A DNA stretch of 64,000 nt from an uncultured Aquimarina sp. (lineage in GTDB: Bacteria; Bacteroidota; Bacteroidia; Flavobacteriales; Flavobacteriaceae): assembly GCA_947496705.1 (NCBI GenBank), contig CANMDW010000002.1:372001-436000 (forward strand). The letters run 5' to 3'. Positions 46,060 to 54,389 of this stretch are shown in pieces (position 1 is the first letter of the stretch; every line of letters starts with the position of its first letter). The translations under genes were made by a program, and so were the position numbers. The notes under the pieces are model-generated. The model had not been told where the DNA came from, made no database searches, and saw nothing but the letters and a program-made list of their open reading frames with translations.

Positions 46060-47321
46060 AACTGCTGTATAAAGCAATCATCTACTACCTTCTTATTTCA
46101 TTATTGTTCTTGATCGCCGGGGGAGTGATTATTTACCTCAAAACAGATGAGCTGATAAATAATGACACCAAAAACTACCTTATCAACAGAGAAGAAATTG
46201 TTACAACTCAAATTTTAAACAAAATTCCTATTGAATACTTAAACAATTATGAACAAGTAATTGCTGTTAGCAAGGACCCTGCAGAGGTTGGTGCTCTAAA
46301 GTTATCAGACACATTGATTTATGATATTATAGATGATAAAATGATTCCATATACACACCTTAATGTAGTCAGGGAAATCGGCAGAAATCACTATAAAATT
46401 GATATCTATAAATCTCATATTGAATCAAAAAAATTTCTCGTTGGGATTTTTAAGGCGTTAATTTATGAGTTTGTTGTGCTATTGGTGGTGTTATCAATTT
46501 TTAATTTTTTTATTTCCAGAAGTTTATGGTTTCCATTCTATGATACGCTTAATAAAATAAGAACGTATCGTTTGGGAAGTGAAAAGAAGATAATATACCG
46601 AAAAACCAATACCCGGGAATTTATAGAACTCAACGACCTACTGCAAAAGATGACTTCGAGAATAGTAAATGATTATAACAGCCAAAAAGAATTCACTGAG
46701 AATGCATCACACGAAATACAGACACCACTGGCTATTATTAATAGCAAAGTAAATCGGTTAATGGAATCTGCTAATCTATCTGAAGAAAATTTTAAACATA
46801 TACAATCAATCTATAACGCGACACGAAGGTTATCAAAGATCAACAAAGGACTCCTGCTACTTACCAAAATTGAAAATAAACAATACAAGGGTAAAAAACA
46901 TATTGATTTAAGTCAGGTTGTACAGGGCCTGCTTAAAGAGTTTGAAGAGATAATATCCCTTAAGAATCTGACTTTGCAGACAGAAATTAAAAGTTTGTCA
47001 CATCAGATGAATCCAGACCTTGCACAGATAATGATCTCTAATTTATTGCGCAATTCCATAAAGTATGCTTTACCCCATGGGTTTTTAAAAATTAAGATTG
47101 AAGAAAAGAAGATCATTTTTTGCAATGAAGGAGCTCCACTTTCAATTGATCCGGAACTTATGTTTGATCGTTTTGTAAAAACCGATGGTCAATCTTTGGG
47201 TCTTGGTTTGTCCATTGTCAAGAAGATTTGTGATCAATACCATATTGATATTGCCTACCAATATATAAAAGGCTTTCATACATTTATTCTTTATTTTAAT
47301 TCAGAATTAGCACAGAATTGA
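46056..47321 (+). CDS. Sensor histidine kinase
   Basis: 421 residues: two membrane helices (YYLLISLLFLIAGGVIIYL and LIYEFVVLLVVLSIFNFFI) with a periplasmic sensor of about 110 residues between them; HisKA domain with H-box NASHEIQTPLAIIN (histidine about 219), N-box LLRNSIKYA, and GLGLSIVKKIC. The ATP lid is short, as in several small Bacteroidota kinases. No HAMP domain is evident. Its start overlaps the regulator stop (ATGA), the usual coupling of a cognate pair. Confidence 0.93.
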   Translation: MKLLYKAIIYYLLISLLFLIAGGVIIYLKTDELINNDTKNYLINREEIVTTQILNKIPIEYLNNYEQVIAVSKDPAEVGALKLSDTLIYDIIDDKMIPYTHLNVVREIGRNHYKIDIYKSHIESKKFLVGIFKALIYEFVVLLVVLSIFNFFISRSLWFPFYDTLNKIRTYRLGSEKKIIYRKTNTREFIELNDLLQKMTSRIVNDYNSQKEFTENASHEIQTPLAIINSKVNRLMESANLSEENFKHIQSIYNATRRLSKINKGLLLLTKIENKQYKGKKHIDLSQVVQGLLKEFEEIISLKNLTLQTEIKSLSHQMNPDLAQIMISNLLRNSIKYALPHGFLKIKIEEKKIIFCNEGAPLSIDPELMFDRFVKTDGQSLGLGLSIVKKICDQYHIDIAYQYIKGFHTFILYFNSELAQN

Positions 47322-47337
47322 GTCGTAATTTTCACCT

Positions 47338-47772
47338 ATGATTAAACAATGCTGGAAAATATCTTTTTTCTGTACAGTTTTATTTTGCACCATAAGTTGT
47401 GCAGATAAAACAGCTCCTGAAACGCTCCGGCAAAAGTTGATGAAGATGGAACCCGATGCAGTCAATGTTCAGTGGTTTATTAAAAATAATATGTACAGAG
47501 CGCTGTACTCAATTGACGGAAAAAAAACTACATCTTATTTTCAGATAAACGAGAAATGGATGGAGACGGAGCGGGAGATAGATGATTATGAGTTACCTGT
47601 GATGATTCTGAAAGTTATACAAGAGCAGTTCTCACAGTACGAATTAGATGGTATCGAAGAAGTCAATACTTTTGATAGTAACACCTTCTATGAAGTAGAT
47701 CTGATTTATAAAGGAAATAATTATGATATACTGTTTGATATCAATGGAAAAATCTTAAGGAAGAAAATATGA
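47338..47772 (+). CDS. PepSY-like lipoprotein
   Basis: 144 residues. Signal peptide ending FCTISCAD, a lipobox with the cysteine at about 21. The mature part has the PepSY-like/BLIP-like beta-lactamase-inhibitor pattern: AVNVQWFIKNNMYRALYSID then FQINEKWMETEREID and VDLIYKGNNYDILFDINGKI. Such periplasmic proteins often sit beside two-component systems and may modulate the sensor. The stop overlaps the phytase start by 4 bp (ATGA). Confidence 0.75.
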   Translation: MIKQCWKISFFCTVLFCTISCADKTAPETLRQKLMKMEPDAVNVQWFIKNNMYRALYSIDGKKTTSYFQINEKWMETEREIDDYELPVMILKVIQEQFSQYELDGIEEVNTFDSNTFYEVDLIYKGNNYDILFDINGKILRKKI

Positions 47773-48830
47773 CGAATGTATTATTAAAACGCTTTGGTTT
47801 TCTGAGTGTTATGTTAAGTATTTTAAATGCGTGTAACTCATACCCACCGGTATCAGAAAACGCTTTGAAACCATTGGTGATTACAGAACCAGTTAAGTTT
47901 GATACAGATGATCCTGCCATTTGGATACATCCTGATGATGCATCTAAAAGCCTCATTTTAGGCACAGATAAAGAACAAGGTGGCGGATTATATGTTTACG
48001 GACTAGATGGAAAGATCATTCAAAATAAAATTGTGAAAGGATTACATCGTCCTAATAATGTAGATGTCGAGTATGGAATGAAATTAGGGGATACATTGGT
48101 AGATATTGCAGTCGTTACAGAACGCAATAATGAAACCATTCGCATATTCAGTCTTCCCGATTTACAACCATTGGATAAAGGAGGTATTGAAATATTCATT
48201 GGTGAAGAAAAAAGAGGCCCCATGGGGGTAGCGCTATATAAAAATCCTTCGGATAATTCCTTGTATGTTATTGTAGGACGGAAAGAAGGGCCTCTTGAAG
48301 GTTATTTATGGCAATATCATTTAAGTGATGCCGGCGACAGTAGTGTGGCTATTACAGAAGTTCGTCGTTTTGGAAAGTACAGTGGTAAAAAAGAAATTGA
48401 AGCGATTGCTGTGGATGATGAACTTGGTTTTGTTTATTACTCCGATGAAATGCATGGTATTCGCAAATATTATGCAGATCCGGCATTAGGCAATGAAGAA
48501 TTAGCATTTTTTGGAGAAAATGATTTCACCCGTGATATGGAGGGAATTTCAATCTATGACTCAGGTAATGGAAAAGGTTATATTCTGGTTTCAGATCAGC
48601 AAAAAAATGCTTTCAATATATACCCCAGGGAAGGAACCAAAAGCAGCCCTCATGACCATAAACGAATGAAGTCAATTGATGTATCTGCTATAGAAAGTGA
48701 TGGTTCAGAAGTAACCTCTGTATCTATGGGCCCGAGGTTCCCCCAAGGGCTGTTTGTGGTAATGAGTACTGATAAGACATTTCATTATTATGATTGGAGA
48801 GATGTAATGGTAAATAATAATTCGAAATGA
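47769..48830 (+). CDS. Beta-propeller phytase (3-phytase), lipoprotein
   Basis: 353 residues, six-bladed calcium-dependent propeller that removes phosphates from inositol hexakisphosphate outside the cytoplasm. Lipoprotein signal with cysteine in SILNACNSY. Signature blades: FDTDDPAIWIHPDDASKSLI, GTDKEQGGGLYVYGLDGK, GLHRPNNVDVEYGM, KEIEAIAVDDELGFVYYSDE and DFTRDMEGISIYD, with the acidic calcium and substrate-site residues in place. Overlaps both neighbours by 4 bp, so it is tightly cotranscribed with the phosphatase. Confidence 0.93.
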   Translation: MTNVLLKRFGFLSVMLSILNACNSYPPVSENALKPLVITEPVKFDTDDPAIWIHPDDASKSLILGTDKEQGGGLYVYGLDGKIIQNKIVKGLHRPNNVDVEYGMKLGDTLVDIAVVTERNNETIRIFSLPDLQPLDKGGIEIFIGEEKRGPMGVALYKNPSDNSLYVIVGRKEGPLEGYLWQYHLSDAGDSSVAITEVRRFGKYSGKKEIEAIAVDDELGFVYYSDEMHGIRKYYADPALGNEELAFFGENDFTRDMEGISIYDSGNGKGYILVSDQQKNAFNIYPREGTKSSPHDHKRMKSIDVSAIESDGSEVTSVSMGPRFPQGLFVVMSTDKTFHYYDWRDVMVNNNSK

Positions 48831-50452
48831 AGCAAAAAACAAAAAACAAAAATATATATGCGATAGTAGTACTGCTTTTATGCATTGTTCTTTTTGCTAA
48901 AGCTCAGACAAAGACACCATTAGGAGAGTTGCAGAAAAAAATGGAGTATCCTCGTCTTGTAGTTGGCATTGTGGTAGATCAGATGCGTTATGATTATCTG
49001 TTGAGGTTCTATGACAGATTTGAAGAAGGTGGGTTTAAAAGGTTAATGGATCATGGATATCAGATACAAAACGCACATTATAATTATATTCCTACCAAGA
49101 CCGGGCCTGGACATGCATCAGTATATACCGGAAGTACACCAATGCATCACGGGATTATAGGTAATGGGTGGTATGATCGCTCCTCAAGAAACATAAAAAA
49201 CTGTGTTGAGGACACTTCGGTCACTCTAGTTGGTTCTGATTCTAAGGAAGGCAAATCCCCTTCATTACTGCTCGCAACCACAATAACAGACGAACTTAAA
49301 CTTAACAATGAAGATACTAAGGTAATCGGAATTTCTTTAAAAGACAGAGCTGCAATTTTACCGGCCGGCCATTTGGCTAATGGAGCATATTGGTATGATG
49401 ACACATCAGGTAAATTTGTTACCAGTACCTATTACATGAAATCTTTGCCAGATTGGTTAGAGAATTTTAATAACAGGAGCATTGCAGATTCCTTGATGGC
49501 TAGCCCTTGGAAACCATCACATACTGCCGAGAGTTATATCCATAAAAGTAGGTCTGGTAATATCAAAAAAACTGACCATAAAAAACAAGTGCATTATGAC
49601 ACCTTCATAACATCTCCACATGGGAACACTATTTTAAGATTATTGGCTCTGGAAACTATCAAAGAAGAAAAGATGGGTAAAGATTCGATCACCGATTTTT
49701 TAGCTGTTAGCTTTTCTAGTACAGATAAGATCGGACATAAATACGGACCGCATTCTTCAGAGTTGGAAGATACCTATCTGAGGCTGGATCATGAACTAGC
49801 TCTTATATTTGACTACCTGGACAAGAATATAGGAAATAATGACTATCTAGTATTTCTTACTGCTGATCATGGAGCATCAGATGAACCTGCCTATTTGATG
49901 AAACGAAATATTCCCGCAGGTTACTACGATCAGGATGCTATAAGACAAAAATTGAATAAGGAACTTAAACGAAGAACAGGTATAGAAGAATTAGTACTGT
50001 ACATTATTAATGAACAAGTTTATTTTGATCGACAAAAAATTGAAGATAAACAGTTATCATCCAAACTAATCTTCGATATTTCTTATCAATGGTTATTAAA
50101 TGAACATGGGGTTGCTGAAGTGATTACTCGTAGGGATCTGATGAAAAAAAACTTTAATCATGGACAACCAATCATGGTACAAAGAGGTTATAATGCTCAT
50201 CGTTCTGGAGACTTACAACTGATAATGAAACCTGCTTGGATACAAAAACGACCTAGTGGTACAGACCACGGATCAGGTTACAGTTATGATACTCATGTTC
50301 CGTTGTTGTGGTATGGTTGGAATATCCCGACTGGGAAATCATTTAAATATCACCCTATAACGGATATTGCACCTACACTGTCTGAATTACTTCACTTAAA
50401 ATGGCCCAGTGCTACTACAGGACAATTGATTAGCGAAATGTTAAAGAGGTGA
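48827..50452 (+). CDS. pafA: PafA-type alkaline phosphatase (phosphomonoesterase)
   Basis: 541 residues, alkaline phosphatase superfamily. Signal sequence IVVLLLCIVLFAKAQ. The metal aspartate is D51 (VVDQMRYDYLLR), the nucleophile threonine is T92 in YIPTKTGPGHAS, and N113 (GIIGNGWYD), K172 and R174 (SLKDRAAILPAGH) match the T79/N100/K162/R164 set of the PafA monoesterase with identical spacing between T and N. Further metal ligands lie in SSTDKIGHKYGP, LTADHGASDEP and TDHGSGYSYDTHVP. It would release phosphate from many monoesters in the periplasm. The stop codon lies one base before the hisIE remnant. Confidence 0.93.
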   Translation: MKQKTKNKNIYAIVVLLLCIVLFAKAQTKTPLGELQKKMEYPRLVVGIVVDQMRYDYLLRFYDRFEEGGFKRLMDHGYQIQNAHYNYIPTKTGPGHASVYTGSTPMHHGIIGNGWYDRSSRNIKNCVEDTSVTLVGSDSKEGKSPSLLLATTITDELKLNNEDTKVIGISLKDRAAILPAGHLANGAYWYDDTSGKFVTSTYYMKSLPDWLENFNNRSIADSLMASPWKPSHTAESYIHKSRSGNIKKTDHKKQVHYDTFITSPHGNTILRLLALETIKEEKMGKDSITDFLAVSFSSTDKIGHKYGPHSSELEDTYLRLDHELALIFDYLDKNIGNNDYLVFLTADHGASDEPAYLMKRNIPAGYYDQDAIRQKLNKELKRRTGIEELVLYIINEQVYFDRQKIEDKQLSSKLIFDISYQWLLNEHGVAEVITRRDLMKKNFNHGQPIMVQRGYNAHRSGDLQLIMKPAWIQKRPSGTDHGSGYSYDTHVPLLWYGWNIPTGKSFKYHPITDIAPTLSELLHLKWPSATTGQLISEMLKR

Positions 50453-50453
50453 A

Positions 50454-50564
50454 GGATTGTTCTTAAACGAAAGTGCAGATTTGTTGTTTCATTATTTAAT
50501 ACTGCTTCAGGCAAAAGGATATACACTACATGACATAGTGAATGTTTTAAAATCAAGAACTTAA
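50454..50564 (+). pseudogene. Displaced 3' fragment of hisIE
   Basis: 36 codons plus stop, in frame: begins GLFLNESADLLFHYLILLQA and ends in a TAA at 50562-50564. Against the end of the intact hisIE, 58 of 60 bases match from TTAAACGAAAG to AAAGGATAT; the final 13 codons then diverge at most positions while still encoding the same kind of HisE tail. No start or upstream hisIE sequence is present; the block begins one base after the phosphatase stop. It reads as the original end of hisIE, pushed 11.3 kb away. Confidence 0.9.
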
Positions 50565-50662
50565 AAACGTTGTTTAAACAACATGATTTAAAGTGAATAC
50601 CGTTAAAGTTATACGGTTAGTTAAGATTTTTTTATATTTTCGCATACCTAAACCAACGAATT

Positions 50663-53467
50663 TTGAAACCTATAAGTAGATTTTTACTTCTTTTTGCAAC
50701 CATTCTTTTTTTATCCCAGGCACTATATTCACAATGTAATCTTGGACCAGTTACTATCGAAGTATGTGATATGGAAGATGTTGATATTGATGGTAATGGT
50801 ACCAAGGACGGGATCATTAATCTGTATGAGCAATATACCCTTAGTACTGGTAATACCATACAAGCAGGTACCTGGAGTGTAAACCCCAAGTATGATACCG
50901 CTTTAAACCCTAATACGGGAGATGTTTCTACCTGGATTTTACCAAATTCAACTGTAGATGGGACACTCCAGGAATATACGTTTGAATTGTTTAACACCGA
51001 TTGTGGGGCTACCGATCCTGCATTAACGATTGTTCTCACTTTGGGTCCTTACTCTGGGGTAGCCTTACCAAGAAGTGGCGTGCTTAATACAAATGCCCAG
51101 GGTTGTGATATTGAATATTTCGATTTATTCACTGCATTTGTGCTGGATGATGCAACTCCTCCTCCTCATCGCAATGGTACCTGGACCTATAATGGCAGCA
51201 GTCCGAACTTTATAGGTTTTGACCCGATGAACTTTTCAAGATTCAAAGCCGAAATTCCATATCAAGAAGGAGCCCCTATCCCAGACCAGGAGGCTTTCGA
51301 GTTTACATATACCGTTCCGGGGACTTCTCCTTCTGCTTCTACTTGTGCTATTTCTGACGAAATCACAGTAGTCATCGCTATCGTGAGGCAGGTAGACTCT
51401 GGTAGTGCTAAATTTACTGCTATATGTGAGGACGAGATATTGGCCGGAGTATATGATTTAGACATAAATCTTAGAGATAATATATATCTGGAAGGAGAAG
51501 ACAGTGATAATGGAATCTGGCTACCTGGTAGTGATCCTACGGGACAAATTGAAAACGAACAGGATTCATTTATTAATTTGAGGACTATTTATGAAAACTT
51601 TGTAATCGATAACGGAACAAACATACGTTTTGGTTGTGAAACATTTAGTTTTACCTATGCTGTAGGTCAACGATCGGGAGTATGTAGTGATGAGCAAACT
51701 AGAGTTCCCTTTACATTTTATGAACAATTAAGGCCCTTCAGCCAACCCAATCCTCCTCCTCAGATTTGTGCAAATGAAGAGCCAGGGAGATTGGATTTAT
51801 TTTCATTATTAGAATTTGCTGTCGAAGGGGCAAATAGTTTTGTTTATGATGATGATAATTATACAAATTGGAGACTGGATTCGGGGCCTTCAGCTTTAGG
51901 TTTAAAAACGTTGGCAGACGATGATTATACGCATTTGGGAACTATAAACACACTCAATGCTACGCCGGGGATTTATGTTTTTGAATATGGAGTAAGCCCA
52001 AAGATAAATTGCCAGCAACTGCCCGAAACCTGTGATCCGTTTGCAGCACCCGGAAGTACTGATTCTTGTATACGCCCATGTCAGGTTGAAAGGGCATTTG
52101 TTACTATAGAGGTCTTACCCTTTGACTATGCAGGTGAAGATACTATCGATATTAATCTTTGCGAGGCCGATGCACAAGTAGATCTTAGAAGTTTACTCAC
52201 CACAACCAATGGTAGAACAATTGCAACCACAGGAGTATGGACCAACCAGACAGGAGATACTATTAATAATACCTTTGTTTTTCCAGACAGTAATATATCA
52301 CAAACCTTTACATTCACATATACCACAACCAGTAGTCGTGGTTGTATAGAAAGTGCAGACTTAACCTTTACGATCAATAAACTGCCCGATGCAGGAGAAA
52401 ATAGTAGCGCTACACTATGTTCTGATGATCTGACCATTACACTCTTTGATCTGCTGGGAGGTACTCCCGATACCAATGGTGAATGGGTTGGACCTTTTGG
52501 GTATTCATCAGAAGGAGATCATTTAGGTGTTTTTGATATAAGCGACACTTCACTGCCTGTATTGGGTGCAGGAACATATACATATAACACTCCCGGCAAC
52601 CCGGGTTGTGTAACTCCAGATGCTGCCACGGTTACTATTACCATTGTTGATCCGATAGAAATAGGAAATGATAGAAGCGAAACCTTCTGTAAAATTGATG
52701 GCCGTGTGAATTTATTTTCACTGTTGGACAGAAACACAGCGCGTACCGGTGTTTTTGAAGATACCGATAGTACAGGGGCATTGCTTGCCGATGGAGTCGT
52801 AGAGTTTGAGACATTAACCAATAATATTTATAATTTCAGATATGTAGTTGCTAATGCATTACCCTGTGATGAGTCATCATTAAATGTCGAGATACAGATC
52901 GTAGAGCTCCCGATTCCTGATGTACCGGATCAGGAATTTTGTATCCTTGATGCCGCCCGATTGGATGATGTAGAAGTAGATGTGTTGAACTATAACTGGT
53001 ATGATACTTTAGAAAGTAATACTCCAATTATAGACAATCCGCTTCTTTTTGATAATCAGGTGTATTATATCGCTAATGTAGATGCAGATAATTGTGAATC
53101 AGAGCGGCTGCAAGTTTCGATTAATATAGTAAACACAGGCGAAAGATCTTCAGATGGTGAATTATGTACATTGGATTTTCAGGATGGAGTATCACCCAAT
53201 GGAGATAACCAGAATGATACGTTTGATTTGCTCATTGAAGAGGTATATAACATTCCGGAAGCTTTTCCCGATTTTGATTTAAAAATATACAATCGCTATG
53301 GTAGCCTTGTGTATGAAGGTCGTCTTGATACAGAACAGTTTAGAGGAGAGAGTAATACTTCGGTAAGGTTGGGTGATGACCTGCCTTCAGGTACTTATTT
53401 CTACATCTTCACACCAAACTTTGAAAATAATTTACCAATACAGGGAAGTTTTTACTTAAGCAGATAA
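50663..53467 (+). CDS. Secreted protein with type IX type B sorting domain (gliding-associated C-terminal domain)
   Basis: 934 residues. Start is a TTG at 50663, just after the TATATTTTCG promoter-like box, and gives a signal peptide (FLLLFATILFLSQALYSQ). The body is several beta-sandwich repeats rich in Asp, Asn and Thr (for example DAGENSSATLCSDDLTITLF, about one per 90 residues). The C-terminus is the type B sorting domain: SPNGDNQNDTFDL, LKIYNRYGSLVYEG and SGTYFYIF. Exported through the type IX system to the cell surface, probably as adhesin or matrix protein. Followed by PorP/SprF and OmpA genes, its usual partners. Confidence 0.92.
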   Translation: MKPISRFLLLFATILFLSQALYSQCNLGPVTIEVCDMEDVDIDGNGTKDGIINLYEQYTLSTGNTIQAGTWSVNPKYDTALNPNTGDVSTWILPNSTVDGTLQEYTFELFNTDCGATDPALTIVLTLGPYSGVALPRSGVLNTNAQGCDIEYFDLFTAFVLDDATPPPHRNGTWTYNGSSPNFIGFDPMNFSRFKAEIPYQEGAPIPDQEAFEFTYTVPGTSPSASTCAISDEITVVIAIVRQVDSGSAKFTAICEDEILAGVYDLDINLRDNIYLEGEDSDNGIWLPGSDPTGQIENEQDSFINLRTIYENFVIDNGTNIRFGCETFSFTYAVGQRSGVCSDEQTRVPFTFYEQLRPFSQPNPPPQICANEEPGRLDLFSLLEFAVEGANSFVYDDDNYTNWRLDSGPSALGLKTLADDDYTHLGTINTLNATPGIYVFEYGVSPKINCQQLPETCDPFAAPGSTDSCIRPCQVERAFVTIEVLPFDYAGEDTIDINLCEADAQVDLRSLLTTTNGRTIATTGVWTNQTGDTINNTFVFPDSNISQTFTFTYTTTSSRGCIESADLTFTINKLPDAGENSSATLCSDDLTITLFDLLGGTPDTNGEWVGPFGYSSEGDHLGVFDISDTSLPVLGAGTYTYNTPGNPGCVTPDAATVTITIVDPIEIGNDRSETFCKIDGRVNLFSLLDRNTARTGVFEDTDSTGALLADGVVEFETLTNNIYNFRYVVANALPCDESSLNVEIQIVELPIPDVPDQEFCILDAARLDDVEVDVLNYNWYDTLESNTPIIDNPLLFDNQVYYIANVDADNCESERLQVSINIVNTGERSSDGELCTLDFQDGVSPNGDNQNDTFDLLIEEVYNIPEAFPDFDLKIYNRYGSLVYEGRLDTEQFRGESNTSVRLGDDLPSGTYFYIFTPNFENNLPIQGSFYLSR

Positions 53468-53471
53468 ATCA

Positions 53472-54389
53472 ATGAAGTTGAAATTAGTTTTAATGATAAC
53501 CATCGTTTTCTGCTCGTTAACTCACGCACAGCAGGATCCTCAATATTCTCAATACATGTACAATATGAGTACGGTTAATCCAGCCTATGCTACATACCAA
53601 AGCGGACTGATTTCAACCGGGCTTTTATATAGGAGACAATGGACAGGTATTGAAGGCGCTCCGCAGACGGCTAATGTTTTTGGTAATATTCCGATGAGTG
53701 AAAAGATAGAGTTGAGTGTGAATTATGTAAATGACAGAATAGGGGATGCCATCCCGGTTAACAACAATTACATCAATGTAGATTTTGCATATATCACCAA
53801 GATCTCTGATCAGGCCCGATTATCATACGGACTAAAAGCGGGGATCAATAGTTTTAGTATCGATCCCTCTGGATCTGATGTAGCCACAGATCCCGCATTT
53901 GCAGATAATACTTCTGCCACTCAATTAAATATTGGTGCAGGATTATATTTGTTTACCAATAATTTTTATGCAGGGATATCTTCACCAAATTTATTACCAA
54001 GTGATGTTGATATTAATGGTATTGGTGTAGCCGAGACCAAAACACATATATATGGTATCGCCGGGTATGTTTTCGATTTTGTGGATGAAGTGCGGTTAAA
54101 ACCTTCGATGGTGGTAAAGCAGGTACTGGATTCTCCATTAACCTTCGATCTTTCTTTAAATTCTTTGATTTATGATACCTTCGAATTAGGTGTTTCTTAT
54201 CGATATACCGATGCTTTCATTGCATTGGCAGGATTTAATATTACCCAGAACCTAAAAATAGGATACTCCTATGACTTTAGTGTAAGTGAGTTAAGTGGTT
54301 ATAATAATGGAAGTCATGAAATTGTATTGCTATATAATTTTGATTTCCTCAAATTTAGTAACACATACACCTCTCCAAGATTTTTCTAG
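53472..54389 (+). CDS. PorP/SprF family type IX secretion-associated membrane protein
   Basis: 305 residues. Signal peptide (LVLMITIVFCSLTHAQ) then the family hallmark QDPQYSQYMYNMSTVNPAYA, followed by a predicted 14-strand barrel with RRQWTGIEGAPQT. PorP/SprF proteins bind type B sorting domains and hold or help secrete the substrate at the surface. It starts 4 bp after the substrate gene and ends where the OmpA gene begins. Confidence 0.94.
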   Translation: MKLKLVLMITIVFCSLTHAQQDPQYSQYMYNMSTVNPAYATYQSGLISTGLLYRRQWTGIEGAPQTANVFGNIPMSEKIELSVNYVNDRIGDAIPVNNNYINVDFAYITKISDQARLSYGLKAGINSFSIDPSGSDVATDPAFADNTSATQLNIGAGLYLFTNNFYAGISSPNLLPSDVDINGIGVAETKTHIYGIAGYVFDFVDEVRLKPSMVVKQVLDSPLTFDLSLNSLIYDTFELGVSYRYTDAFIALAGFNITQNLKIGYSYDFSVSELSGYNNGSHEIVLLYNFDFLKFSNTYTSPRFF

